Source: Musa acuminata AAA Group
Taxonomy: Eukaryota; Streptophyta; Magnoliopsida; Zingiberales; Musaceae
Direction: 5' to 3'
DNA: 64,000 nucleotides
Assembly (NCBI RefSeq): GCF_036884655.1
Contig: NC_088330.1
Coordinates: forward strand, 37,430,501-37,494,500
Shown: positions 11,401 to 31,300 of the stretch, in pieces
Numbering within the stretch: the first letter of the stretch is position 1
Layout of the letters: each line of letters opens with the position of its first letter
The notes under the pieces: generated by a model
Database searches by the model: none
What the model was told of the DNA's origin: nothing
What the model saw: only the letters and a program-made list of their open reading frames with translations
Made by a program: the position numbers and the translations under genes

Positions 11401-14400
11401 TATATAATCATTGTGATAATGCTCTAATATTTGGAAGCATCTTACAAATTTTAGCTGCAACACCTTGTGTACAAGACTAACAATTATATAGTGTTCTACA
11501 ATGCATAGTTGTTTGCAATATGAATTGGTTTAACTTGACGCAATTGGGAAGAACTGCCCAGTATACATCCTTTGAAGTTCTAGACTCTTAGCTTATTCTT
11601 CATTGCACCTTCCAATAACCATGTTTGTGACCTTTTCTCTTGATAGGATCGAAAATAATTTGACGTCTCTGTGACATCTATTATGAATCATGTTCTGCCT
11701 TGTCAACAACATCAAAGTGAAAGCAATTAAAGAGTAATTTTTCAGTCACAAGTTTGTTTTCATCCTTGAAAAACATATCAGTCAAAACTTAATGACCTCT
11801 TAGTATCTTTTTTTAATTTTCTGCTACTCATGTTTGTTTTCTCATGATTTGTGAAAGATATAAATATAACATACAAAGGTATAGTTATCTTTTCTACATA
11901 AACAAATAACTGAATTAACTTCACATGCTAGGCAGGCATGTTCTAAAGCTGATGCTGCTGGTTCCAGTACATTAACAACAAAATTGTCAGAATTCAGAGA
12001 TTCATGTTGGAGATTTTTAAGGCCTCATACTATTCGTGGGACTGCATTGGGTTCCATGTAAGAACTTCAGAATTTATTGTTTAAAGATAGTGAACGAATT
12101 GTTCAAACTTTGATATCAATCTTGAGTTTAGTTCTCTATAGTTCTAACTCTCTGCTGTTTCTCATCTGTGCTCTGTTTTTCTGTTTCTTTTTATTAATGA
12201 CAGAGCTTTAGTTGCAAAAGCTTTGATGGAGAATCCAAATCTTATAAACTGGTGGTTGACATTCAAGGCATTTTATGGACTTGCAGCTCTTATTTGTGGC
12301 AATGGTTATATAGTGGGCATTAATCAGATTTATGATATTGGAATTGACAAGTATGATAAACTCTGCTTGCAACTTACCAAATCTGTTATATGTATGATTT
12401 TGTTTACTTAAAGATTTTACCTCTGTGCACATGACATATCTCATACTCCTATTAACCTGATTGCATGACCATCTGTTTCCTTATCCTTTTTCCTACTCAT
12501 CTTTGGTAACTTGTGTTTCTGGAATTTTGCAGGGTGAACAAGCCATATTTGCCTATAGCTGCAGGAGACCTTTCAGTTCAGTCTGCATGGATTTTAGTGT
12601 TGTTATTTGCAGCAGCTGGCCTTCTGATTGTAGCATGGAATTTTGGGCCATTCATTACTTCCCTTTATTGTCTAGGACTTTTTCTAGGCACTATATATTC
12701 TGTTCCTCCATTTAGATTAAAGAGATTTCCAGTTGTGGCATTTCTTATCATTGCCATGGTATGCTTGGCCTTCTTTTCTCTTGATTTTTGCAAAATTAGA
12801 GGCTTCTACTTGTTCCTTATGCATATTTTAATATAAAACTGATCAAACAGTTAATCCTTATGATACTGAAGTATCTACTATCTAGTTCTGTGTGGCTGCA
12901 TGAATGCAATTTATCTAAGAATTGGTTAGCAGCTAGGCTGATTTGTAATTCATGTAGACGGTGTATAGGTTACCCACAACATGGAACAATTTGTGCACTA
13001 ACCACAATTTTCATGGATAATAAATGTCAAACATTTATTATACCTATAACCTATAGGAGAAGTTTATTTTTATGCAATTAATACACCCATAAATCTTATC
13101 TAAGAATACTTCTAAATCTTCTTAGATATAATAGCTTCATGACTTCCTCAAACCATGGTTCGCTTTATTGGTCCGTACCGATGTACCGACTAATTGTCGG
13201 TATAGTACATACTGAGCTGTACCAAACCATACTGAATGTATCAACACATGATACATGGGGTTGTACCGATGTACCGCCCATACTGGTCTCCTATCGGATT
13301 GGTTTGTATAGCCCGTATCGAGCAGTACACCACGGTACAACAAACCTTGCCCCAAACCATATAATACTTTGAATTAAGACTTGGTATACTCAAGTTTTTA
13401 ACTTATGACATTTCGAAACATAAGGAATAATGATGATAAATATCATCATTAATTATTCCAAACTTAACCTTGAAAGACACAACTGAATCTCATCCTACAT
13501 CAATTATGTTAATGCTGGTCTCACTAACTTACATGGTCTTCTTGATCAAGTAGTAATTTGCATTAGTGCATATAGGGTTGACAATATATTCACACTAAGT
13601 TTGCAAAATGCTGATCTTTTTTCTGGGTCACTCATGTTGGGGATTGCTCGACAACCAACTTTTGTCAATAGGAAAAGACAGATGGTGATTGTTGTTTTCC
13701 TTTTGCTTGTGAAAAGTATTTTTTTAAACATTATTGTTTCTGCATATTCAAATACTGATTTATACTTATTTACCAATTTGATAAGGACATGGTCCGATAC
13801 TAATCAATGTTTTATTATTGTCTTTTTGGGTATATTGAATGGCATGGGTTGGTATGCCCATTGAGGCCTGCTATACTGGTATTGCATCTGATCGATAGAT
13901 TACTATTAATTCTAAAACCGATACCAAACAAAGACTTAAATTCTTGTTTGTTTGTATTATCCTTCTTCGTGTTTTAGATGGTTTATATCATCTTTATTCA
14001 ATTGGTTTTTTGCAGTAATGCTTTTTCACTTTTTTTTTTTTTTGAGCTGCTATTTTTATTTGAATTCCTTATATTCTCCTTGTACATTCTCAGTTACTTG
14101 ATTATACCAAAGCTTATAAGCAATATGCTTATATTCCAAATTACATATTATGATGGCTAGAGATTGGCTTATATTTGTTGGATAAGGTATCTCTCAATCA
14201 CTAACTTTTTTCAACGGAAGCAAATTGCGGAAATTAATTTCGGGTAATGAGTCTATGACAAATGGTTCAAGCCTGGCTTAAGCTGGTCCATATACCAGAC
14301 TGCTCTTGGACTGTTATTTACCATGTATACTGTACTGGTCCAAGCATTAACACATTCAATGGGAGCAATATTGTATATCATTTTTGTATAACTTTCCGTT

Positions 14401-17400
14401 CAATATGTGAAATTAATACAAATTAGATGTTGTTCTGTTTTATGAAATAGTAATCAAGATCACATTCGTACTTTCTCAAGCTGTATTCACACATACTCAG
14501 CCTTTTGGTGGATATCAGATCATAATTATTTGCATTCTCATTTCTTTTCTTTATTTTTATGGACATAGTTTGTTCTACTGATTATCTTGTCTTTTTTTAT
14601 GACTACAATTCCATAGGTACGTGGCTTTCTTCTCAATTTTGGTGTATATTATGCTACTAGAGCTGCCTTGGGACTTTCTTTCAAATGGAGGTAAAGAATC
14701 TTTTGATATTAATAAATAAAATTTGTTACTGGAAGCCATATGCATACAATAATTTGTAACTGTAAACTAAAATATGTTTGTTTGAGCAAACATGTAAATG
14801 TTGTTTGTGCATCTCATTGCAGACACATGCAGAGATGATGGTGATGTTTAATCCCATATAACATCTTTCTATCTGCAGTGCACCTGTCACTTTCATCACA
14901 GCCTTCGTGACACTATTCGCTTTGGTCATTGCTATAACAAAAGATCTTCCAGATGTTGAGGGAGACCGCAAGTGAGTAATGGACTGCCCTCCAAATTTGT
15001 ATGTATGATACAAATGTCCTTCACATTTTTCTCAAGCTTGGGTGCACTTGATACACCTGACTGCATATTAATTTGCCTTTCCAAGCACAAAAAAACCCAT
15101 GAAATCTCCCCTGTACCAGGAAGCCAAACTATTGCATTGTCTTATATGTGATTAATGAAGATATTAGTAGATTTAGACATGTATAAAATATCAGTCAAAA
15201 TGGGTTTGGTCCTCCAGGCATTTCATCTTTGTCTCTAGAAAGTCAAAGCATATCACTCTCCACAATCAGGTTCTAACCCGTATTTTAAGGCCTAGTCCAA
15301 TGCTTTCAAAGCAAAGGCTTCTGTCATAAGCACAATGTATTCAATAAATCTCTTGCATGATGCACATGTTAACCTGTATGCATCTATTCTTCTTGCGTCA
15401 CACTTGTGCATAGTTAATCAATTTATGCACAAAAGACTTGGATCTTATGGTTCATCCAAACCTAAAAGTCAAGTTTCTGTAAATGAACCTCAGATGGTAG
15501 ATGGCTACATGAGAAGGAGATTGAATTTTGTTAATGAAAACATTTGTGTTGTCTCTGAGGTTTTTCTCAGGAAATGTTCCTTGTCTTTTTCATTTGCTCC
15601 CTGCTTATGATACTATCTAGAAGTCTTTCTCAGGAAATCAGGTTCGATTTGAAATCTTTTTTTCACTGTTATTTTGTTAGCTTTACTTTTTCCTTCTTTT
15701 ATTTGTCTTCCTTTATTTCCATTTTGTTGTTAACACAATTTAATCAGATTTAGAGACAGAACTAGTCTGCCCTGTCTGCCATGGGCCTTATTCTTTAGTC
15801 GTAGTAGGCAAATTTTATTAATCCATTCCCTCATCTTCAATTTACTGTTTCAATCTAGGGTCTAAATTTCCTATTATCTGGATCTAGCAGAATAGGCATG
15901 CTCATGTCCTTCCTCTTTATGTCTCAACTGGTCATCGTGCTTTGGGGATATTCTAGATTGTCATTTAGCATATTATTGTATGCAGAAAGTTTTAACCCAT
16001 ATAACTTATATCTTATCCAGCTAACTGGCTTCTATGTTGGCAAGGACTGCTTCTTGCTTAAATCAACATTAGTTTAACATTGGGCACTGTTTGATTATCT
16101 TCCATAAACCATAATGATCTAGAGCTTTGCTCAGTATGTTAAACTGTGTTGACCTTGAAGTCATATATGATGCTGCTGTTTCCCCTTTAAACTTTTCTGA
16201 CTCTACAGTTGTTCTTTGGAGATGAGATAAACATTCACGCAAACAAATTGTGATTATAATTGTAATACTGACACTTGGATCATGTATTGGTTCTACCATT
16301 GAAACATTATTAGTTACCTTTAAGTAATACTTGGTATTTGACCCCAGTATTCATTTTTTTTGGCGAGAAATAAGTATAGCCTGTCAACTTGAGTACAAGC
16401 ACTTGCACAGGGTAATAATACGTTGACTCAGAGTTTGGTCATTACATGGTTCACATCCAATTTAGAGTATGGCAGTTGGTTAATTAATTTGAAGTGCCAA
16501 TCAATTGGTCTTTAGTCAATCTTGAGAGATGCATTGATATAAGAATATTTTACAGTATGTCAGCATGAATGTTGAGGGTATTGCCCTTCCCATGTAGAGT
16601 TAAAAAATACTTGTACATGTCATACGTATCAAGTATTTCTTCCTTGGCTCACATATGCAATTCTCCTTTAGATTTCAGATCTCAACCTTGGCAACAAAGC
16701 TTGGTGTCAGGAACATTGCATTCCTTGGTTCAGGTCTCCTATTAGCAAATTACCTTGGTGCTATTCTTGTCGCAATTTATATGCCTGAGGTGAACACATT
16801 ATCCAAAATCCTTTTTGCAAGTCTTGGTTCCTTCTTAAACTCAGTGCTTCATTATTTCTAATGTTTGTCCACCTCTTTGTTATATGGTTTCGAAACTGGC
16901 TTATGTCATTGTAACTGTTGTTGGCAAAAATGAAAGATCTGTTTACTTTTCATTCAGCTTTTGGTTGTATTAACCGAGTGCTTCAGTGCAAGCAGCCATG
17001 ATCTTTTTGCCTTTTTTTCTGAATTATTGTGCTTTTTCTTTCTCTTGAAAGCTGCCTTTTGCTTTACAGGCTTTTAGACGCAGCATAATGGTGCCAGCAC
17101 ATGCTCTGTTAGCACTGGGATTAATTTTCCAGGTTATATCATATCTAATTTCCCCGTGTTTATATTGCACCTTAAAAAACACTTCAAGTTCCTTGCCCCT
17201 AGTGATTAACTGATAACTCCATTTATGTTGATAATTCATTTTGAAACTTGCCTTAAGAAGTTCTTGCTGAAACATGGCAAAAAACTTCTTGATGATTGGA
17301 CATTTTTTTAGTAACTTCTTATACAATAATATTTTTTTTGTTGATGCTTCTTACTGTACTATATCAGATTGGACATTTTGTGAATCTTTAAGAGATAGGC

Positions 17401-20348
17401 ATAGAGCTTGCCACACATTACATTTTTGCTATAATTATTTAAAGTTAAATTGAATTAAACCTATCGATGATACTTAAATGTTGTGATATAGGTCAAATGA
17501 TCTAAGCAAGGTTCCAAATACCAGACTTACCATCTTGTATGGTCTGGTACTTAATTGTCTAATAGAGGATGAACAGGTGGGCTGGCCAATTTCACCCATT
17601 CTGGCTCAAAATAGAGGTTTTTTATTTTTTTTAATTTTATTTTATACAGTTGAAGACAGTTGTTGGCTGCCAACATATAGTAAAAGAATATAATATAAAG
17701 TATAGCTGAGAAGGCTATTGGAAAACACTATTCAGATAAGATTGTTTGGACACCGCCACCAGTCTCTCTCTCTCTTCTCCTGACTGTAACCACCTCCTCT
17801 ATCATTGCTGCCTTGGCATCCACCTTCTCCCATTGCCACTGCTGCCTCCTCCTTGCATCATTGTTGCTGCTGCCTCCTCCAACAGTATACAAAGTCATCT
17901 CTTCCACTTCCTTCCCCTCTTTCTCCTCCTATGCTCACTCCTATCTCTTCCACTTCCTCCCCCTCTTTCTCCTCCTATGCTCACTTCTATCTCTTATCTC
18001 CACTCCTCCGCCTCCCCTTTTCTCGTTCTTTTTCTTTGGTGCATGCCATTTAGCACAGGGCACACCATGTGTCAGCATGCTTCACGTGCTGATTGCCAGA
18101 TCAGTACAAGAATCAGACCAAAATTTGAAACCTTGGGTCTGGGCATTCATATGAAATATATTCAAGCTGAATGTGTACAGAATGTCACATAAAAAATATA
18201 GTTCCTTTTTTAAGAAAGCAGCTTCTGTAAGTAGTTAACAGTAAAGTGAAAAATTAGTTGGAGCATACATAAAATTGGAACTTTACTGAGTGCATGTTGG
18301 TTGCTCCCTGATTGCAACATTTTGTATCTACTCCGCATGTATGATTCTTTGAGAAAAGGTTGGATAAGATGGACATAAATTAAATTAAGGCACTGTTTTA
18401 GAAATGATTTGTTGCATGGGCATCCCAGTTTGGTGGCTATTAAGTGAAGGTTCTCATGTTGATCATAAGGAAAAACTTAAATGGCCAGCTAGGAAATAAG
18501 TCAACATCAGGGGGGAGTTCTCACGAGGCTATGGATATAGGGGAAGAAAATGAACCATGTAAGTTTAGTTCTGTCACGCCTTATGAGTTTTACTGGCAGT
18601 TAAGGATTTTACATGTTGGTTATGCTAACCTTGTTGGTTGATGCTTGAAGCTTTTAACACACTAGCACAGTACGGCATTGGTCATGCTAATGTACAATTT
18701 GCTAATGTTGGCTGGCACTCCTTTGTTAGCACACACTGGATTAGGACCTTACAAGCATGAGGGTACATCCTGGAACAAAATGTTATTTTGCTACTATGTA
18801 TTCCTATGGAGATAAATGCTTGATTACAAATAAATTGTATAGTTACACATTGTACGAGGGATTTGCTAGGTCCAATCTTGAGGCCTACTATTTATCTAGG
18901 ATTAATCAAACTTGTCCAAAATTATTCATGGCAACCAAAATCTACCTCAGGCTCAACCAGAAGCTATTGGAACTCAATCAAACCTCTGCCATTGACAAAG
19001 TTCATCTGATGTCAGTATAGTTCCACCGGTTTCGGTTAGTTACTGGTTTGCTGGGTTCCAGGATTTTAGCCAGTTACCAGTCTGGTTGGTTTCAGTAAGT
19101 TCTAACTGGTTTATTGCTATTATTGGTTCATTTTGAGATCTAATAGCTGATTTTGATCCTGACTTGACGTAACCAATTTATGCATATTTCTGGTTATCAA
19201 GATTGATTTTAATTTTCATGGTTGAACTTAGCTCATTTTTAGCTTTGGAGAACCCAATTTTTTTATTGCAGAATTTGATTCGGCTAGTTGTCAATCATAA
19301 TTCCATAAACCTTAGCACATCTGACTTAATAGTATCCTGCCAATTCATATACGTGTATTTTAAGCTTATATTTCTTTATGTATACGAAACAAAAGATAGT
19401 GTAAAATATTTGCTTTTTTTTTTCTTTGAATTTGAAGATGGAGTTGGCCCTCTATCTTTTTTTTGTCTTTTGTTTGTCTCTTTATTTTAGGGGATATCCC
19501 TTGTATTCTTAATATTTAGCTGTCTTCCTTATATGATTAGCTTTATAATCTTCTTATGCATTAAGTTGAGGGTACATGTGATTTTCAGGCATGGATTTTG
19601 GAACAAGCAAAATACACTAAGGTATGAATTATCACTATATACTGTCCATTAGTTTCTTAGATAAACTCTACTCACAGTTTTCTTTATCAAAACCTCAAGA
19701 GATTGGTGATACTTTTTCTGTAACATTGGGATAGGTTTTAAATTGAGATGTAGAAAAGCAAATAGATGACTGGTGAAGAATATTGCTGAGAGCACAGCAT
19801 CCTTCTCAAGAATAGTGTAACCTCTTAAATTCTTGCCTTTAAAATCCAAACAATCTAATGTGCAGAGCAATTCATACAAATCCCTATCTTGGTACATTAT
19901 ATTACATTAAATCATTTACAGGCATGAGAAGCTAGTTAAAGTTTACAATCATCGCTCTTAAATCATTGTTGATTTGAGCAAAATAAATTTAGTCTTGGTG
20001 AAAACAAATTTTAGTCCTCAATTAGATAGTGCTATTACAAGAAAAACAATTGAAACTAGGTGAGACATGGCTGTGCCTGTGCCAAAACCAATTTCTTACT
20101 TAGACCTGATTAATCTCATATCACCGGGATGTTTCCTTGTGATGCTTTTAAATAATTTTCAGTCATCACTTGTTGATTGGGTGATAACAAGTGACTCAAC
20201 CAGTTTAAGCTATAAAAAGAATTTGTTTGTCATTATTTAATGATATTTATTTTATCCTTCTTTTTCCTTGCAGGAGGCAATATCACAGTTCTATCGGTTT
20301 ATCTGGAATCTTTTCTACACCGAATATATCATTTTTCCCCTTATATAG
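8450..20348 (+). CDS. HST: Homogentisate solanesyltransferase, chloroplastic (plastoquinone-9 synthesis)
   Basis: Ten exons, all GT-AG and in phase: 8450-8686, 11936-12057, 12204-12350, 12533-12758, 14617-14690, 14879-14971, 16672-16789, 17070-17132, 19589-19621 and 20274-20348. The product is 395 residues, close to the usual length. Residues 1 to about 75 are Ser/Arg/Pro-rich, like a plastid transit peptide. The rest is a UbiA-type polytopic prenyltransferase. The first Mg-diphosphate motif is in exon 3 ([12 protein letters not shown]) and the second in exon 6 ([12 protein letters not shown]). Characteristic HST text includes [48 protein letters not shown] and the C-terminal [19 protein letters not shown]. 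The enzyme condenses homogentisate with solanesyl diphosphate, with decarboxylation, at the plastid envelope; the product feeds plastoquinone. The related tocopherol enzyme HPT/VTE2 is the alternative, but the sequence fits HST better. Confidence 0.95.
13150..13360. repeat. GTACCG-rich interspersed repeat in HST intron 4
   Basis: The 14-mer GTACCGATGTACCG occurs at 13175-13188 and again at 13263-13276. Around it are many TACCG, CGGTA and CCATACTG words on both strands. Related phrases recur at about 13830-13930, 14270-14345 and, in intron 8, near 17515-17555. This looks like a diverged dispersed element rather than coding DNA, although both strands happen to be open. Confidence 0.5.
17745..18045 (+). 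repeat. Pyrimidine-rich tract with 46-bp tandem duplication in HST intron 8
   Basis: The coding strand is nearly all C and T for about 300 bases, with many CTCC/CTTC words. A 46-bp unit starting ATCTCTTCCACTTCC occurs at 17897-17942 and 17943-17988 with a few differences; a partial third copy starts at 17989. The three open plus-strand frames are a by-product of the low complexity. Confidence 0.7.
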
Positions 20349-27055
<6,707 letters not shown>

Positions 27056-28306
27056 GAACATGAGCTAAATATGATGTGATGGCATCATGTAAATAGTAAC
27101 TATACGTTGAGTTTCGTAGAAGGTTGGTTGTATATATAGAGATTACAACCCACACAAGAAACCAGTTTGTAGAGAGACACTTGTATGTAGTATTAATTTG
27201 GTGCCCACAACACGTGAAGAATTTATCGAATTGGAATCTTACATGTCTCACTTGTAATTCCATGTAAATGGAGACAAATGAGTCGTTTCGTTGATTATTT
27301 TTACCGGTTTCAGATGGTATGCAACAATCTAACTTTCTTCGAACAGTTCATGTGATAGGTGAGATTCAACGACAAAAGAAAGATTCATGTATCCAACTTT
27401 ACTTCAAACGTTACATCTTTGTTGTATTATAATCCATATTCATCAGTTCATGTATCAAACACTCTATATGCACAAAAACATAGTTCAAATGTGCCATATA
27501 CCAAAAAAAAAGAATAGTGTGATAAAAATCAAAAAAAAATAAAAGACGTGCGACCTGCCAAATTGAGTTGATGCTTGATTATTCCACTTCCAAATCCTTT
27601 TACCTCGAAAGCGGTGGCAAAGAAACCACCTACATGGCATTGAAAGATGATGGTCGAGCGAACTTGGGCCGAGCTTTAGTGAGAGCCTACAGGTTTAGGC
27701 AAAAGAGTCTACTCTCCGATTCATGATCAACTGGGGTTGCTACAGCCAAGAATGCTCACCTCAAAACGACTAGTAAATAAACTATGGCTGAAATGAATCA
27801 AGTAGGCAAACAAACTGATCTTAGAGCAGCAAACACTAATATAGAGAAGTCTTAAGTTGAACAAATCGAGAAAGATCCAAACACTAATATAGAGAAGTCT
27901 TAAGTTGAACAAATCGAGAAAGATCCAACTGAATCTATCCATTCCCTAAAAACAACACTTGGGCGTAAATTCCCTCTCCTCCATAAGCGGAGAAAAAGCA
28001 AACGAAAGAATAACCAGAAAAAAAAAAAGGACAAAAGGAAAGACAGTCCATCAGAAACGATACACGCTGCTGCCGAAGCTGAACCATAGGCCTCACCGCC
28101 TCCAACAAACCCTGTTACAGTTGAATGACGTGAGATGTACAGCTTTCAACATCATTATACATCTATTCCTTCCAAACCAACGGAACTCAGGCAGCTTGGA
28201 GTAAAAACTGATCCTAGGATTGGAAATGTCCACAATCACAGCCCCACTTTTGGCGAGAAGCACTTGCTGTGAAAAAGCCATGAACCTAGCCCTCACATTC
28301 GCTGAC
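27056..28306. other. Convergent intergenic region between COP10 and the PP2A gene
   Basis: COP10 (plus) and the phosphatase gene (minus) end towards each other, so this region should hold both 3'UTRs. Apart from a 48-bp tandem duplication at 27831-27926 nothing distinctive was seen. Short open frames here lack family resemblance. Confidence 0.5.
27831..27926. repeat. Perfect 48-bp tandem duplication
   Basis: The unit starting AAACACTAATATAGAGAAGT occurs at 27831-27878 and is repeated without difference at 27879-27926. Identity of the two copies suggests a recent event or an assembly duplication. Confidence 0.95.
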
Positions 28307-31300
28307 TCACAGAAAGTAATCGGGAGTTCTGCGAGTCACATCCGGCTCTCCTCTTCTGGGGGCTGGCTCAAACTGCAACAGAAACACCAATCAACAAGAG
28401 GTCAATCCTAAATAGTTTCCATCCACAAAGACAGCCGGAGTTGCCAGAAGAAATACAAGGTTTTGATTGAATTGTTAGAACTTCACAAAAGCAAAGAACC
28501 ATGCTGCACTGATATGGGAAACACGCACATGAAATAGAACTCACCCTGCAGACACCTGCTTGGTGGTGCATGTCAGGTGTAGGAAGTTTCGCCTAAACAC
28601 AACTCTAAATTTAACATTTTCCCAAAAGACATTGTTGGAAATCATCATGGGACCTTACATAAGCCTAAGCCCACAACTAGGATTTGATTAATAGTGTTCA
28701 CTGTCTGACCAGGCACAAAGGCAACTAAAGACTTTCTTTTACAAAGCTTAGTAACCCATTTGGTTCTACGTTATGGATCCTTGATTCACCTACATGCCCA
28801 TTCCGGCACAATATTGATACGAGTAACCATTAAATATCAAATACATACAAAGTAAACATGTACAAACATACACATACACAAGCATTTTGTCACACAATAC
28901 ATAAATATATATAGAGAGAGAGAAAGATCTACCTGGATGAAAGTATGCCCCTTGCAGTCATCAACTTCCAAGATGGAGGCCATATTCCCACACCGGTAGC
29001 AATAATTTGGAGCACTAAATATAGTAACTACCTTTTGGTCCTGTTTTAGGCAATTGAATTATCAATTCAGTCATTGAACTTCCAAGAAGTCAATGCAAAA
29101 ACAACATAATAAAAAAATTAGTTACATGTCCCCAGTTGTATCCTTCCATGACTAATTGATGTGCTCTGGCTATCAGCTTAAGGTTATTGGTATGGTTGAA
29201 CTGCTCTGATATATCCTGAAAATACAATTACCTGAAGCTGCTTAATGCAAAGACAGGACATTGCAACCACAAAGAAAGAAAAGGTCTTGCATTATACTTG
29301 GCCAAAGGTATATCCTGCACCCCGAGGAGAAATACCCCAACCACATCTGTCATCAGGATCAGACCATAAAAGGTCACACATAGGCCCCTCATGTGGAACC
29401 TCTTGAACACGATCAAAGTTACGGATGTTATCAAGAGTTTCAATAGATGGAGACAATCCACCATGAAGGCAAAATATTTCCGATTCAACCTACGCAGACA
29501 GTGAAAAAAGATATTCAAGTCAGTCAATTTCATGAGTAATGACTCGACGATCAAGAAATCATCACCAGCTAATATGCATCGAGGCATAAATACTCGGACC
29601 ATACAGGGAAAACTCAGATACTCATGAAAATCATTGCACACATTCACATTATAAAATCAACCCTTATGCAGACTGATTTTCTGCAATGGAGAACTAATGG
29701 AACTCCTAGCATCAACAAGAAAACCAACATGAATTTAATTGATAAAACACCTTGTATCAGTAACTTGAGGTAAATTAACCATCATAACAGAAGAAAAAAT
29801 GACATACAAAACAGTATATATACGTCCATCAATACTTGTGATAATTTATCTCAGTTGGCATTAAATGTTCAGAACAATTTCAACAAAAAGATTAAAACAA
29901 GCTTCCAACCCATATCAACCATTTCTTAGGAAGCACTTTTCAACACACAAAGCTGCGACAAATCCACATGTTGACATCATATACAAAGAAGTCATTGGAA
30001 CATGTTGATTAAATACAGTTTTTTCCAACACCAGGAATAAATCATAAAAAAAAAAAGGGTTCTAGTATTAGCTTAGAGTTGTTGCACATCCAAATCAAAC
30101 CGAAAATTTAGCAGAAAACTGCATGATAGTGGCATCCAGAATAAATATCCATTGCCAGGAGCTAATAGGAATAGTTCAAGTACAAACCAGTGCTGTCAAG
30201 GGGAAGTAATCAAACAAATCTGTAAAGATCTTCCATACATTTGCATTACCATATCTGCAATTAAATAATGCAGGAAAATATTGTAAGGAACAGATAGTTA
30301 ATACAATTACATGTAAAAACCAGAACAGGATTAAATTGATTTCTCCTGATTTAGAAGTACATTAAGGTTGCAGATCAAGATGCATCATGGTTCTACTTCG
30401 AGAAAACAAAACTCGCAAAGATTCCATGACAATGATGAATTTGGTACTAAAATCACCATATACAAGTTGCATACAGATAGATGCTCCACTAGCTTGACTA
30501 TGATTGGATCAATGAGACCTTAACCATACTAACCCCTTCTAAAGCAACTCTACTCTTGCCTTAAAACTGGGGGGTGTTATAGTTGTATATCCATTCCCAC
30601 AATTAATGACCAATTTGCTATGTTATATTCATTGGTCCAACAACAGTTTATATGACTGACATATCCAATTATTGTCATTACACTAAACGAAGTCCCATAA
30701 ATTATAGCATATAAACTGGTCAGTGGTGAAAATGCCAACAGCATCAAGAGTTGGCATCTGGAAACTATTGATGCACTTACAAAACTTTTAATGTGTTCCT
30801 GCACCACGCTCTTGCTCTAAAAGTCCTCAAGCCTATGGCTTCACAGCAGCACTATCTGCACGTGCTGACACTTACTACAGAACAAGTATCAACAAATAAG
30901 TATAGCAGAATGCAAACAGCATAGCCCCGTATCAGGCCTAGCAGTTATCAGTTAATATAGTTTACTTGTCTCCTAGGCAAAGCAATTCTCAATTCTTCAG
31001 TCAACAATCTTCAGTCTTTACTCCTAAGGGAAAACAACCAATTCTGGGACACAGCATGAAGCACCTGTGACCTATACTGTGCTTAAAGATGTCATGGAAG
31101 TATTGATAAACCTGGTGACATATACTGTGCTTGTAGAACAAGAATATAACTACATGACTGCACTTTGCAGTAAACTACTAAAATATAATTATAATTATAA
31201 TTGGCCCATTTAAAAGTTTATAAAATTGTTTTTGAAGGAAAAATGTTAGGAAATATGGTACTGCATATCACGCACATACCATGTTGAAGAGATATCAACC

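Noticed and set aside
14879..14971. Possible frameshift in HST exon 6 at the A-run near 14938-14942
   Set aside because: On recount, and checked against the opposite-strand reading, the run has the length needed for [12 protein letters not shown]; the exon is intact.
17746..18192. Plus-strand Leu/Ser/Pro-rich frame of 148 residues in HST intron 8
   Set aside because: Product of a pyrimidine tract with a 46-bp tandem repeat; three frames are open at once.
29228..29647. 139-residue minus-strand frame over PP2A exon 8
   Set aside because: It is an out-of-phase reading of the exon plus its introns; the in-phase reading gives the phosphatase sequence.
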